From: Acidobacteriota bacterium
GTDB lineage: Bacteria > Acidobacteriota > Thermoanaerobaculia > Gp7-AA8
DNA: 9,241 nucleotides
Reading direction: 5' to 3'
NCBI GenBank assembly: GCA_003222375.1
Contig: QHVX01000113.1
Location: 6,197-15,437 of the forward strand
The translations under genes and the position numbers were made by a program. The notes beneath the pieces were generated by a model that was given only the letters and a program-made list of their open reading frames with translations, was not told the origin of the DNA and did no database searches. Numbering within the stretch: the stretch's first letter is position 1; every line of letters begins with the position of its first letter. This document shows positions 1 through 7,853 of the stretch, piece after piece.

Positions 1-276
1 CGCACTTCGCGCAGCGGTATTCCGGTCCTGTCGTACGCGGACATGAAACGCGTGGTGCGGGAGCAGAACGTCGAAATCGGCATCATCGCGGTGACCGCCA
101 ACGCTGCGCAGGAGGTCTACGACTCGCTGGTCGCCGCCGGCCTGAACGCGATCCTGAACTTTGCGCCGGTGCAGTTGCGCACCGACAACCACGTGAAGCT
201 CAAGAGCGTCGACCTGCGCATCAACCTCGAGTCGCTGTCGTTTTATCTGAAGGGCGTCGAGGACGGAACGGCCTGA
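1..276 (+). CDS. rex: Redox-sensing transcriptional repressor Rex, C-terminal part (5' truncated by window)
   Basis: The gene is open from the first base in frame 1, giving 91 residues before TGA at 274-276. Rex is a cytoplasmic repressor that senses the NADH/NAD+ ratio and usually controls fermentation and respiration genes. What is visible is the end of its Rossmann NAD(H)-binding domain: GIIAV at about residues 27-31, then AAQEVYDSLVAAG, the family signature ILNFAPVQL at residues 51-59, and the NVDL-like segment SVDLRINLESLSFYL. The last of these corresponds to the C-terminal helix that is swapped between subunits in Rex dimers. The family is about 210 residues long, so the winged-helix DNA-binding half lies left of the window. 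The stop codon is 2 nt from the heptamer inverted repeat that fills the gap to the convergent kinase gene. The match to the Rex C-terminus is strong. Confidence 0.9.
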   Translation, partial: RTSRSGIPVLSYADMKRVVREQNVEIGIIAVTANAAQEVYDSLVAAGLNAILNFAPVQLRTDNHVKLKSVDLRINLESLSFYLKGVEDGTA

Positions 277-278
277 TC

Positions 279-354
279 AAGGCAGAAAGCAGAAGGCAGA
301 AAGCAGAAGGATTCTTGTCTTGCGACTTCTGCCTTCTGCCTTCTGCTTTCTGCC

Positions 355-356
<2 letters not shown>
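279..356. repeat. Inverted array of 7-bp units (CAGAAGG/CAGAAAG), large hairpin between convergent genes
   Basis: The left arm (279-309) and right arm (326-356) are 31 nt each and complementary with a single mismatch, around a 16-nt loop. Each arm is a tandem array of 7-mers. The left arm has CAGAAAG, CAGAAGG, CAGAAAG and CAGAAGG in order at 283-310; the right arm has the complementary units from 325 to 352. The element occupies the complete gap between the rex stop (274-276) and the kinase stop (TTA at 355-357, read on the minus strand), and its right arm overlaps that stop codon. It could end transcription in both directions, but no T-run follows either arm, so it is not a textbook intrinsic terminator. 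From memory, heptameric repeats of similar sequence are known as STRRs in cyanobacteria; here the host is probably different. Confidence 0.85.
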
Positions 357-2348
<1,992 letters not shown>

Positions 2349-2352
<4 letters not shown>

Positions 2353-3515
2353 AGGTTTTCGCGGGCGCGCTGACGGCGTTGGAGAATGGCTCGAATTCGA
2401 GGCAGCAACGCCTCTTTTCGGATCGGCTTACGAAGGAAATCCGCCGCTCCGAGCTCGAGGCTCCGGGCCTCGACCTCGGGGCTCGCGCTGCCGGTCACGA
2501 AGATCGCCGGCGTGTCGATCCCCTTCTGGATCATGATCTCGAAAAGCCGCAGACCGTCGAGGGTTGGAATGTTGATGTCGAGGAGCAGCAAATCGAACTC
2601 GCGCCGGCCGAGCTCGAGCAGCGCATCGGCGCCGTCCATGACGCAGACGGCCTCGTAACCGGCCTCGTTGAGGAATCCCTCGATCAGGGCGGAAGAAACG
2701 GCATCGTCTTCAACGACCAGGATCAGCACCGATCGATCGAAGGGCTTGAGGAACGCATCGCGCGGCGCCGGTGACTTCTTCAGCGCGATCTCGATCTCTT
2801 CGCGCACGCGCTCCGTTTCAACCGTTGGATTGCGATCGAATTCGCGACGGAGAATGTCGCAGCATTCCTGATAGCGACGCAGCGCGGCGTCGGGACGCCC
2901 CTGCTCGAGTTGCAGACGCATCAGCGTGCGGTGCACCACCTCCTGCGTTGGATCGAGAGCCAGAAGACGTCCAGCGGTCTCGGATGCGTTTTCCCACCAG
3001 CCGGCCTTGATCTGCACTGCCAGCAATTTGCCGAACATCGAAAGCGCGCCGCGCCAATAATGCAGCCGCTCGCCGGCCAGCCATTGGTCGAATGCCGCGA
3101 TGCCGCTCGCGAAGCCTTCGAGGAGATTGGCGGTATAGAGATCGGCGGCTTCGCGAAGGGCGTGGATGGTGCCGCCGGCTACCAGGGAATCGAACCGCGC
3201 GACATCCATCTCAATCGCGGCGGGCCGGAATCGAATCGCATCGCCGTCGCCCGCGAAAACATCCGCTGGGAGAAAGCGAAGCGCGAAACGGAGGTCGCGA
3301 GCCAGACCGGCGACATCGTCGACTCCGAAAAGCGCGCCGAAGTCGTGAAGCGGAACAGGAGTGTTGCGATGCAGAGCGAGCCAGGTCAGCAGTGCCTGCG
3401 TTTTTTTGCTTCCGATCGCAAGCGGGTTCCCGCGGTGATCGGCCGCGCGAAATTCCCCAAACAAGCGGATTGTAAGAATCGCCATGCTAATGACCCGGGC
3501 CGGATAGAGTACCAT
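2349..3515 (-). CDS. BTAD/SARP-like transcriptional regulator with C-terminal receiver domain
   Basis: The product has 388 residues. After LTIRLFGEF, residues 14-112 resemble the winged-helix DNA-binding region of SARP/AfsR-type regulators. Residues about 113-255 match the helical bacterial transcriptional activation domain (BTAD), with AFDQWLAGERL and a TPR-like run LLALDPTQEVVHRTLMRLQ. Residues about 262-380 are a complete receiver: E269-D270-D271, phosphoacceptor D313 in LLLDINIPTLDG, T341 and K363 in RKPI. Placing the receiver after the effector region reverses the usual response-regulator order. It is probably phosphorylated by the coupled hybrid kinase; that pairing is inferred from the 4-nt overlap. 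Start choice: ATG at 3515 has a weak AGGA close upstream, while ATG at 3485 (residue 11) sits right before the conserved LTIRLFG strand and is a real alternative. Its promoter must lie in the 64-bp divergent gap 3516-3579. Confidence 0.87.
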
Positions 3516-3550
3516 AATTCCTGCCCCAGCCTGGCTCGGCTATTGCTCTC

Positions 3551-3572
3551 CGCCTCCTGCGAATAGGAGGCG
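3551..3572 (+). promoter_or_regulatory. Hairpin overlapping the Shine-Dalgarno sequence of the BON lipoprotein gene
   Basis: CGCCTCCT (3551-3558) and AGGAGGCG (3565-3572) are perfect 8-bp inverted repeats around the 6-nt loop GCGAAT. The right arm contains a full consensus Shine-Dalgarno AGGAGG (3565-3570), 9 nt before the ATG at 3580. In mRNA the stem would hide the ribosome binding site. This could act as a translational switch, for example by temperature or binding of a factor. An alternative is that the arms form a DNA operator in the divergent promoter gap. The pairing is directly visible; the regulatory role is inferred. Confidence 0.5.
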
Positions 3573-3579
3573 TTATCAA

Positions 3580-3876
3580 ATGAGGAAAACCTTTGCATCA
3601 ATTGCAGTTGCGCTGCTGATGGTCAGCGCCGTAGCCTGCTCAAACTGGAACAGGTACACGCCGAAGGGCATGGACGCCACGGCGATTGCCGACGAGATCC
3701 GCAAGAACATGCTCGCCGACGGCATCACTGGAATGACGGTCGACGTCGATAAGGCCGGCGTCACGACGCTGCGCGGCGACGTCAAGAACTCCAGCGATAA
3801 GCAGAAGGCGATCGACGACGCGAGGAAGGTCAACGGCGTCACGCGCGTGATCGATCAGATCGCGATCAAGCCGTAG
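3580..3876 (+). CDS. Small BON-domain lipoprotein
   Basis: The product has 98 residues. An N-terminal RK pair and a hydrophobic stretch (residues 4-19) lead to the sequence SAVAC, with Cys20 as the likely lipidation site. The lipobox is slightly atypical, with Ala rather than Leu at -3. Residue +2 is Ser, which in proteobacterial rules would favour the outer membrane. Residues about 33-97 form one BON domain (ADEIRKNML, then VTTLRGDV and AIDDARKVNGVTRVIDQI), the OsmY-type fold thought to bind phospholipid or sit at envelope surfaces. OsmY carries two BON domains and this protein only one. The start is fixed by a consensus AGGAGG 9 nt upstream. The gene stands alone and is flanked by a divergent regulator gene and a convergent gene for an exported protein. 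An envelope-stress role is inferred from the family only. Confidence 0.85.
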   Translation: MRKTFASIAVALLMVSAVACSNWNRYTPKGMDATAIADEIRKNMLADGITGMTVDVDKAGVTTLRGDVKNSSDKQKAIDDARKVNGVTRVIDQIAIKP

Positions 3877-3878
3877 CT

Positions 3879-3941
3879 CCCCTCACCCCGACCCTCTCCC
3901 CGCAAGCGGGGAGAGGGAGGCGCGGAGCGCCGGGTGAGGGG
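3879..3941. repeat. Palindromic intergenic repeat with three-way-junction potential between convergent genes
   Basis: The element holds three nested complementary pairs. The outer stem is CCCCTCACCC (3879-3888) with GGGTGAGGGG (3932-3941), 10 bp. An inner 12-bp perfect hairpin pairs 3892-3903 with 3906-3917 around AA. A second small hairpin is GGCGC/GCGCC (3919-3923 and 3927-3931) around GGA. Together they can fold as a three-way junction. The element lies almost edge to edge between the stop at 3876 and the convergent stop at 3946. From memory, repeats of the form CCTCACCCC...CTCTCCCC-GCAAGC-GGGGAGAG are scattered between genes in many GC-rich bacteria, so this is likely a member of that family. 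It may also block transcription read-through from both sides, but it has no T-run. Confidence 0.8.
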
Positions 3942-3945
3942 CACC

Positions 3946-4689
3946 TTAGTCGAACGCGCCTTTGGGCACTTCGGGGAGAACCTTGAGGTTGTCGAAGCGC
4001 AGGACCTGGTTCTTGCCCTTGATCTCGCGCCGCGTCGACAGCAGCAGGCCTCCGATGCGACGGTAGTCTCGAAAGATCAGCTCGATCGGTTTTTCCTCGG
4101 CGACGGTCTTCGTGTCCCACTCCTCGACGACGCCGGTGTCGCGGTTGATCCACATCCAGTAGACGTCGCCCGGCGTGAGACCGGCAGAAGCATCCCAATT
4201 GAGTTTGATGACATCCCATGTGTGCCCGCACGAATCGGAGCGCTCGCCGTCGTACGTTCGATGCGCGCGCGGATCGAGCATCTGCAGCGGCATCAGCAAC
4301 CAGTTCATGTCGTTGATGAAGCGCCGGTATGCAAGGGTGTAAAGGCGATCCCACGTCTCGCCTTCGGTGACGGCTTTTCCGGCGAGCGTCCCATGACCCT
4401 TCTTCGTCGGAATGCTGACGACGACATCGAACGGGACACCGTCCTCACTCTTGCCGCTCACGTGGTATTGACCGGTCGATCGATCCAACCGTTGCGGGAA
4501 TGATGAAACGATCTTGCCGTCCCGCTCGACGTTAAACGTAAACGAAATGTAACGGGCCTTCTCCCATGCCGGGCCGCCGCCAAGAACATCGAGGGCGCGC
4601 TGGGAGATGTCGTCGGCGTTATGACTACTCGGTTGCGCGGAAGCAACCGCTGCAACCAGAATCGAGAGAATCAGGGATGTTTTTCGCAT
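3946..4689 (-). CDS. Exported protein of unknown function
   Basis: The product has 247 residues. The N-terminus MRKTSLILSILVAAVASA is a clear Sec signal peptide with an ASA cleavage site after Ala18, so the mature protein (about 229 residues) is periplasmic or surface-located. There is no lipobox Cys. The mature part starts with a helix ending in GGGPAWEKARYISFTF (about residues 36-51). It continues with alternating short strands, several Trp-rich turns (DVYWMWINRDTGVVEEWD) and LRFDNLKVLPEVP near the end. This pattern recalls LolA/LolB-like or DUF6503-type beta-rich proteins, but I cannot assign a function. I chose ATG at 4689 because AGGAG (4703-4699 on the minus strand) lies 9 nt upstream; the GTG at 4695 is only 3 nt from that motif. 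The 75-bp upstream gap is shared with the divergent ketosynthase gene. Confidence 0.78.
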   Translation of the reverse strand: MRKTSLILSILVAAVASAQPSSHNADDISQRALDVLGGGPAWEKARYISFTFNVERDGKIVSSFPQRLDRSTGQYHVSGKSEDGVPFDVVVSIPTKKGHGTLAGKAVTEGETWDRLYTLAYRRFINDMNWLLMPLQMLDPRAHRTYDGERSDSCGHTWDVIKLNWDASAGLTPGDVYWMWINRDTGVVEEWDTKTVAEEKPIELIFRDYRRIGGLLLSTRREIKGKNQVLRFDNLKVLPEVPKGAFD

Positions 4690-4702
4690 GAGCACAAGCT
4701 CC

Positions 4703-4708
4703 TATAAT
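4703..4708 (+). promoter_or_regulatory. Candidate -10 element for the ketosynthase operon
   Basis: A perfect TATAAT lies 57 bp before the ketosynthase ATG at 4765, in the 75-bp gap between divergent genes. No good -35 hexamer sits 16-18 bp upstream (4680-4685 is TTTTTC), so the call rests on the -10 match alone. The complementary strand overlaps the AGGAG ribosome binding site of the leftward gene, so the two uses could interfere. No Shine-Dalgarno sequence is visible before the 4765 ATG. Confidence 0.3.
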
Positions 4709-4764
4709 CTGACGTTCTTAGCTTTTGCAATGTTTGGGTGGCAAATTGGGTTTGACCGGGCGCG

Positions 4765-6012
4765 ATGAACGAAAGCCGTATCGTCATCACGGGCATCGGC
4801 GCGCTGAGCCCTAACGGAATCGGTCGGGAGAGCTATTTCACGGCGCTGGTCGACGGCCGCTCCGGCATCCGCAACATCACACAGTTCGACGCGACATCGC
4901 TCCCCTGCCGCATCGCGGGCGAAATCGACTTCGATCCGATGGCGTGGGTCGACTCGAAAAACATCCGCCACGTCGCGCGCGTCGTCCCGATGGCGCTGGC
5001 AGCAACCGACGAGGCGCTGCGCGATGCGAAGCTCGATCCTTCCGCGCTCGATCTGGAAACAAAGCGCACGATCGGCGTCATGCTCGGGTCGGGTGGCGGG
5101 GCGGTCGAGTTCAGCGAGCGGATGTACGAGTTGTGGTTCAACGATGCCGAACGGCAAGCGTCGATCTACTCCATCCCCTCCGGCACCATCGGGACGATCG
5201 CGTCGGAAATCTCGATGGCGTACGACCTTCACGGTTTTTCACATCTGATCTCGACCGGCTGCACATCGTCCACGGACGCACTCGGATACGCCTATCGCAA
5301 TTTGAAGCTCGGCGTGATCGACTACGTCATCTGCGGCGGAGCCGACGCGACGATCACCGAGGCTGTCATGACGGGTTTCTGCATCATGCGCATCGTTTCG
5401 AATTCACGGAATGACGCGCCCGAAACCGCGTCCCGTCCATTCTCAAAAGATCGCGACGGTTTCGTCCTCGCTGAAGGCGCCTGGATGTTCATCATGGAGC
5501 GCGAAGAGACCGCCAAGGCGCGCGGCGCGCGCATGTACGCCGAAGTCGGAGGCTATGGCTCGACGTGCGATGCGCATCACCGCGTGCGCATGGATGAATC
5601 GGGTGAGGAGCCGGCGCGGGCGATGCAGCTTGCCATGAAAGATGCCGATGTCAGCCCCAGCGACGTTGGCTACCTGAACTATCACGGCAATTCGACCAAC
5701 TTGAATGATCGGATCGAAACGCGCGCGGTGAAGCTTGCCTTTGGGAAGAGAGCCACCGCGCTGGCCGGCTCGGCGACCAAGTCGATGATCGGCCATCCGC
5801 AGGGGGCTTGCGGCGCCGCCGGAGTGGCCGCAACGCTGATGGCCATGCGGGACGGCGTCCTCCCGCCGACGATCAATCTGGAGAATCCCGATCCGGAGTG
5901 CGACCTCGATTACATTCCTGAACGCGGGCGCAGAGCGCGGATCGATGCCGCTGTCTGCAACACGATCGCATTTGGCTCCAAGAATTCGGCGCTGGTCCTG
6001 AAGCGAGTCTGA
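4765..6012 (+). CDS. FabF-like beta-ketoacyl synthase (KAS II type)
   Basis: The product has 415 residues, normal for FabF. It is expected to perform decarboxylative Claisen condensation of an ACP-bound malonyl unit with an acyl chain. The thiolase-fold start RIVITGIGALSPNG is intact. The catalytic triad is present: Cys166 in STGCTSSTDALG, His307 in YHGNSTNLND and His344 in SMIGHPQGACGAAG, with the conserved Lys339 just before it. Two family signatures deviate: NYHGNST instead of NAHGTST, and AFGSKNSALVL instead of GFGGTN-type at residues 402-412. A housekeeping FabF would normally sit with acpP or fabD/fabG. Here the gene is followed directly by a methyltransferase, a FAD oxidoreductase and a receiver, with no ACP in the window, so a specialised lipid or polyketide role is more likely. 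The ATG start matches the family, although no Shine-Dalgarno sequence precedes it. Confidence 0.88.
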   Translation: MNESRIVITGIGALSPNGIGRESYFTALVDGRSGIRNITQFDATSLPCRIAGEIDFDPMAWVDSKNIRHVARVVPMALAATDEALRDAKLDPSALDLETKRTIGVMLGSGGGAVEFSERMYELWFNDAERQASIYSIPSGTIGTIASEISMAYDLHGFSHLISTGCTSSTDALGYAYRNLKLGVIDYVICGGADATITEAVMTGFCIMRIVSNSRNDAPETASRPFSKDRDGFVLAEGAWMFIMEREETAKARGARMYAEVGGYGSTCDAHHRVRMDESGEEPARAMQLAMKDADVSPSDVGYLNYHGNSTNLNDRIETRAVKLAFGKRATALAGSATKSMIGHPQGACGAAGVAATLMAMRDGVLPPTINLENPDPECDLDYIPERGRRARIDAAVCNTIAFGSKNSALVLKRV

Positions 6013-6672
6013 GTGCTCGTTCCCAAGCGCATCGATCTACCGGAGCTCCTGGACGAAGCAGATGCGCCCCGCGAAGACATGGAGCGCTCGCTCCGCGATC
6101 TTCGCCGCTTCAATCGCTTCTACGGCGGAGCGGGTGTCTACCGCCGTCTGCTTCGAAGAATGGCCCGGCATAACCCGCTTTCGGTTCTGGACGTTGCCAC
6201 TGGAACGTCCGATCTGCTCGAGCTGCTGCCCAATACGTCGTTGCGGGTCGGCGCTGATTTCAAGATCGATCATCTGCAGTACATGCGCGAAGGATCGGCT
6301 GTCCGACGCGTCGTCGCGAATGCGCTCAGCCTGCCCTTTGTGAACAATGCATTCGAGATCGTCACTTCGACGCATTTCTTTCATCACCTCACGCCCGAGC
6401 AAAACGCGACGATGCTGCGGGAGGCGTTGCGCGTCGCGCGGCGCGGCGTCATCGTCAACGACACGCGACGCCACTACGTCCCGTTTCTCGTGACAAAGCT
6501 GATCAGCGTCCTCGGGTTTGTCGGCCGCATCACGCGCAGCGACGCACCAACCTCCGTGCTGCGCGGGTACACACCCGAGGAAGTGCGCGCCATCGCGGCG
6601 AACGTGCCCGCGAAGAATTTCGAAGTCGTTCGCGCCTGGCCGTATAGATTTGGACTCCTTTTGTGGAAATGA
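6013..6672 (+). CDS. Class I SAM-dependent methyltransferase, operon member
   Basis: The product has 219 residues. The GTG start immediately follows the ketosynthase TGA (TGA|GTG, no gap). I prefer it to the internal ATG at residue 23 because the segment before it (PELLDEADAPREDMERSLRDL) is contiguous with the conserved pre-domain helix. Motif I is VLDVATGTSDL (58-68), which binds SAM. An acidic residue ending strand 2 is D82. A DALxLPF-like segment is NALSLPF (103-109), and post-I is FEIVTSTHFFHHL (114-126). The C-terminal part (VTKLISVLGFVGRITRSDAPTSVLRGYTPEEVRAI) resembles the substrate lid of UbiE-like and small-molecule methyltransferases. Methyltransferases of this type accompany type III polyketide synthases and similar FAD oxidoreductases in other bacteria. 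The substrate is unknown; O- or C-methylation of the ketosynthase-derived product is inferred from position. Confidence 0.85.
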   Translation: MLVPKRIDLPELLDEADAPREDMERSLRDLRRFNRFYGGAGVYRRLLRRMARHNPLSVLDVATGTSDLLELLPNTSLRVGADFKIDHLQYMREGSAVRRVVANALSLPFVNNAFEIVTSTHFFHHLTPEQNATMLREALRVARRGVIVNDTRRHYVPFLVTKLISVLGFVGRITRSDAPTSVLRGYTPEEVRAIAANVPAKNFEVVRAWPYRFGLLLWK

Positions 6673-7853
6673 CGACGCGAAGGACTGAGGACTCAGGACT
6701 GAGGACTGAGTCCCGCCCGACCTCTCAGTCCCCAGTCCTCAGTCCTCAGTCCTCTTCTCAGTCCTCAGTCCTCAGTCCTCAGTCCTCATTCGATGTCGCG
6801 ATCGTCGGCGCGGGTCCGGCCGGGTCGACGCTGGCGGCTCTGCTCGCACGGCGGGGTGCATCGGTCGCGCTGATCGACCGCGACCGCTTTCCGCGCGACA
6901 AGTTGTGCGGCGAATTTCTCTCCTACGACGCCCTCCCTCTCCTCGAAAGACTCGGCATCGACCTCGGTGTCACCCCAAAGATCGAACGATGCCGTGTCGT
7001 CGGGCGCCACCGCACTTACGAGTTCGAGTTTCCACATTCCGCGCGTGGCGTGTCGCGATTCCTTCTCGACGATTTGCTGCTGCGCAATGCACGCGCGACC
7101 GGTGCGCAGACGCTCGAAGGCTGCACGGCGATATCCGTTTCACCGGACAGCGTCGTGACCGAGGCGTGGGGGCGGTGGGGGCGGTTCGACCAGCAGTTGC
7201 AGCGCAGTTTCGTCCGCGATCACTCGCATCGCAACTTCGGATTCAAGCGGCACTATCGCGGCGTCCCGCCCCGCGGGATCGACCCCACCATCGAGCTCTA
7301 CTCCTTCGACCGCGGTTACCTCGGCGTCGCCGGCGTCGAAAACGGCATCACGAACATTTGCGGCCTCGTCCACGAGTCGCGCCTGGCGGGCCACAAGGGT
7401 CGATGGGACTCCTTCGTCGACGAAATCCGCCGCGACGAGCCGCAGCTCGAGCAGATGTATTCGCAGTACGAGCCCGCGCAGGACACCTTTCTGTCGTCGG
7501 AGCCGGTCATTTTTCGCGCGCGGTCGGCGGTCGAACAGGGCATTTTCATGATCGGCGACGCTTCGGGGATCGTCGATCCTCTGACTGGCAGCGGCATGGC
7601 GATGGCCATTCAGTCCGCGCTACTGGCCGCGCCCTACATCCTCGATCAAGAGGTCGAGGCCTACCGGCAGCGTCACGAGGAATTCTTCGCGTCGCGCATT
7701 CGATGGAGTCGCGGCGTGGCATTTCTCCTTTCGCGGCCTGCATTGCTCGATATCGCCCTCACAGCGCACTCCCTGGGCGGATATCTGCTGCGCCGCACAC
7801 GTGCCGGTCGTGACGAAGTCGAGCGTCTCGCCGACATAGAATTCCGCCGATGA
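6669..7853 (+). CDS. Geranylgeranyl-reductase-like FAD-dependent oxidoreductase with repeat-derived N-terminal tail
   Basis: The product has 394 residues from ATG 6669, which overlaps the methyltransferase stop as ATGA; GTG 6663 is possible but less likely. Residues about 5-40 are low-complexity Ser/Pro/Gln/Thr translated from a heptamer DNA array. The real fold begins at FDVAIVGAGPAGSTLA, with GxGxxG at 47-52 and Asp70 ending strand 2. Further FAD/substrate motifs are DKLCGEFLS (77-85), AWGRWGRFD (166-174, in the place of the usual GADG/GAxGRxS) and GDASGIVDPLTGSGM (296-310). The family reduces isoprenoid double bonds or hydroxylates/oxidises aromatic and polyketide substrates. The stretch from the FAD dinucleotide motif to AWGRWG looks about 20-25 residues shorter than I expect for relatives, so an in-frame deletion is possible. 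The TGA overlaps the receiver start by ATGA. The product probably tailors the ketosynthase product. Confidence 0.85.
   Translation: MTTRRTEDSGLRTESRPTSQSPVLSPQSSSQSSVLSPQSSFDVAIVGAGPAGSTLAALLARRGASVALIDRDRFPRDKLCGEFLSYDALPLLERLGIDLGVTPKIERCRVVGRHRTYEFEFPHSARGVSRFLLDDLLLRNARATGAQTLEGCTAISVSPDSVVTEAWGRWGRFDQQLQRSFVRDHSHRNFGFKRHYRGVPPRGIDPTIELYSFDRGYLGVAGVENGITNICGLVHESRLAGHKGRWDSFVDEIRRDEPQLEQMYSQYEPAQDTFLSSEPVIFRARSAVEQGIFMIGDASGIVDPLTGSGMAMAIQSALLAAPYILDQEVEAYRQRHEEFFASRIRWSRGVAFLLSRPALLDIALTAHSLGGYLLRRTRAGRDEVERLADIEFRR
6682..6785. repeat. Translated inverted array of 7-bp units (GGACTGA / TCAGTCC)
   Basis: The left arm has four tandem units GGACTGA, GGACTCA, GGACTGA, GGACTGA at 6682-6709. 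The right arm has eight complementary units: TCAGTCC 6725-6731, CCAGTCC 6732-6738, then TCAGTCC at 6739, 6746, 6758, 6765, 6772 and 6779. A TCTTC interruption sits at 6753-6757. The arms can form a stem of up to about 28 bp. The array begins 10 nt after the ATG of the oxidoreductase gene and ends 6 nt before the first codons of the FAD fold. It is therefore translated into about 35 residues, with seven-residue repeats VLSPQSS. It shares period, unit number in the left arm and inverted design with the element at 279-356 but not its sequence. Confidence 0.9.

Noticed and set aside
2910..3566. Plus-strand open frame of 218 codons across the BTAD regulator
   Set aside because: It is antisense to recognised BTAD sequence, has biased composition and would run through the divergent promoter gap.
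4690..4695. GTG 4695 as the start of the exported-protein gene
   Set aside because: AGGAG lies only 3 nt from this GTG but 9 nt from ATG 4689, and the signal peptide begins naturally at that ATG with MRK.
4702..5232. Minus-strand open frame of 176 codons over the start of the ketosynthase
   Set aside because: Arg/Asp-rich shadow of the ketosynthase; no family features and no ribosome binding site.
6663..6668. GTG 6663 as the oxidoreductase start
   Set aside because: ATG 6669 gives the ATGA stop/start overlap seen again at the next junction; GTG would add only two residues. It cannot be fully excluded.
6682..6785. CRISPR-like array
   Set aside because: Units are 7 bp in direct tandem without unique spacers and occur in inverted arms, so this is a simple heptamer repeat.
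7164..7187. GCGTGGGGGCGG/TGGGGGCGG direct repeat
   Set aside because: It encodes the family motif AWGRWGRFD and is explained by coding.
6905..7813. Plus-strand open frame of 302 codons overlapping the oxidoreductase in another frame
   Set aside because: Very Arg-rich shadow of a clearly conserved FAD oxidoreductase.
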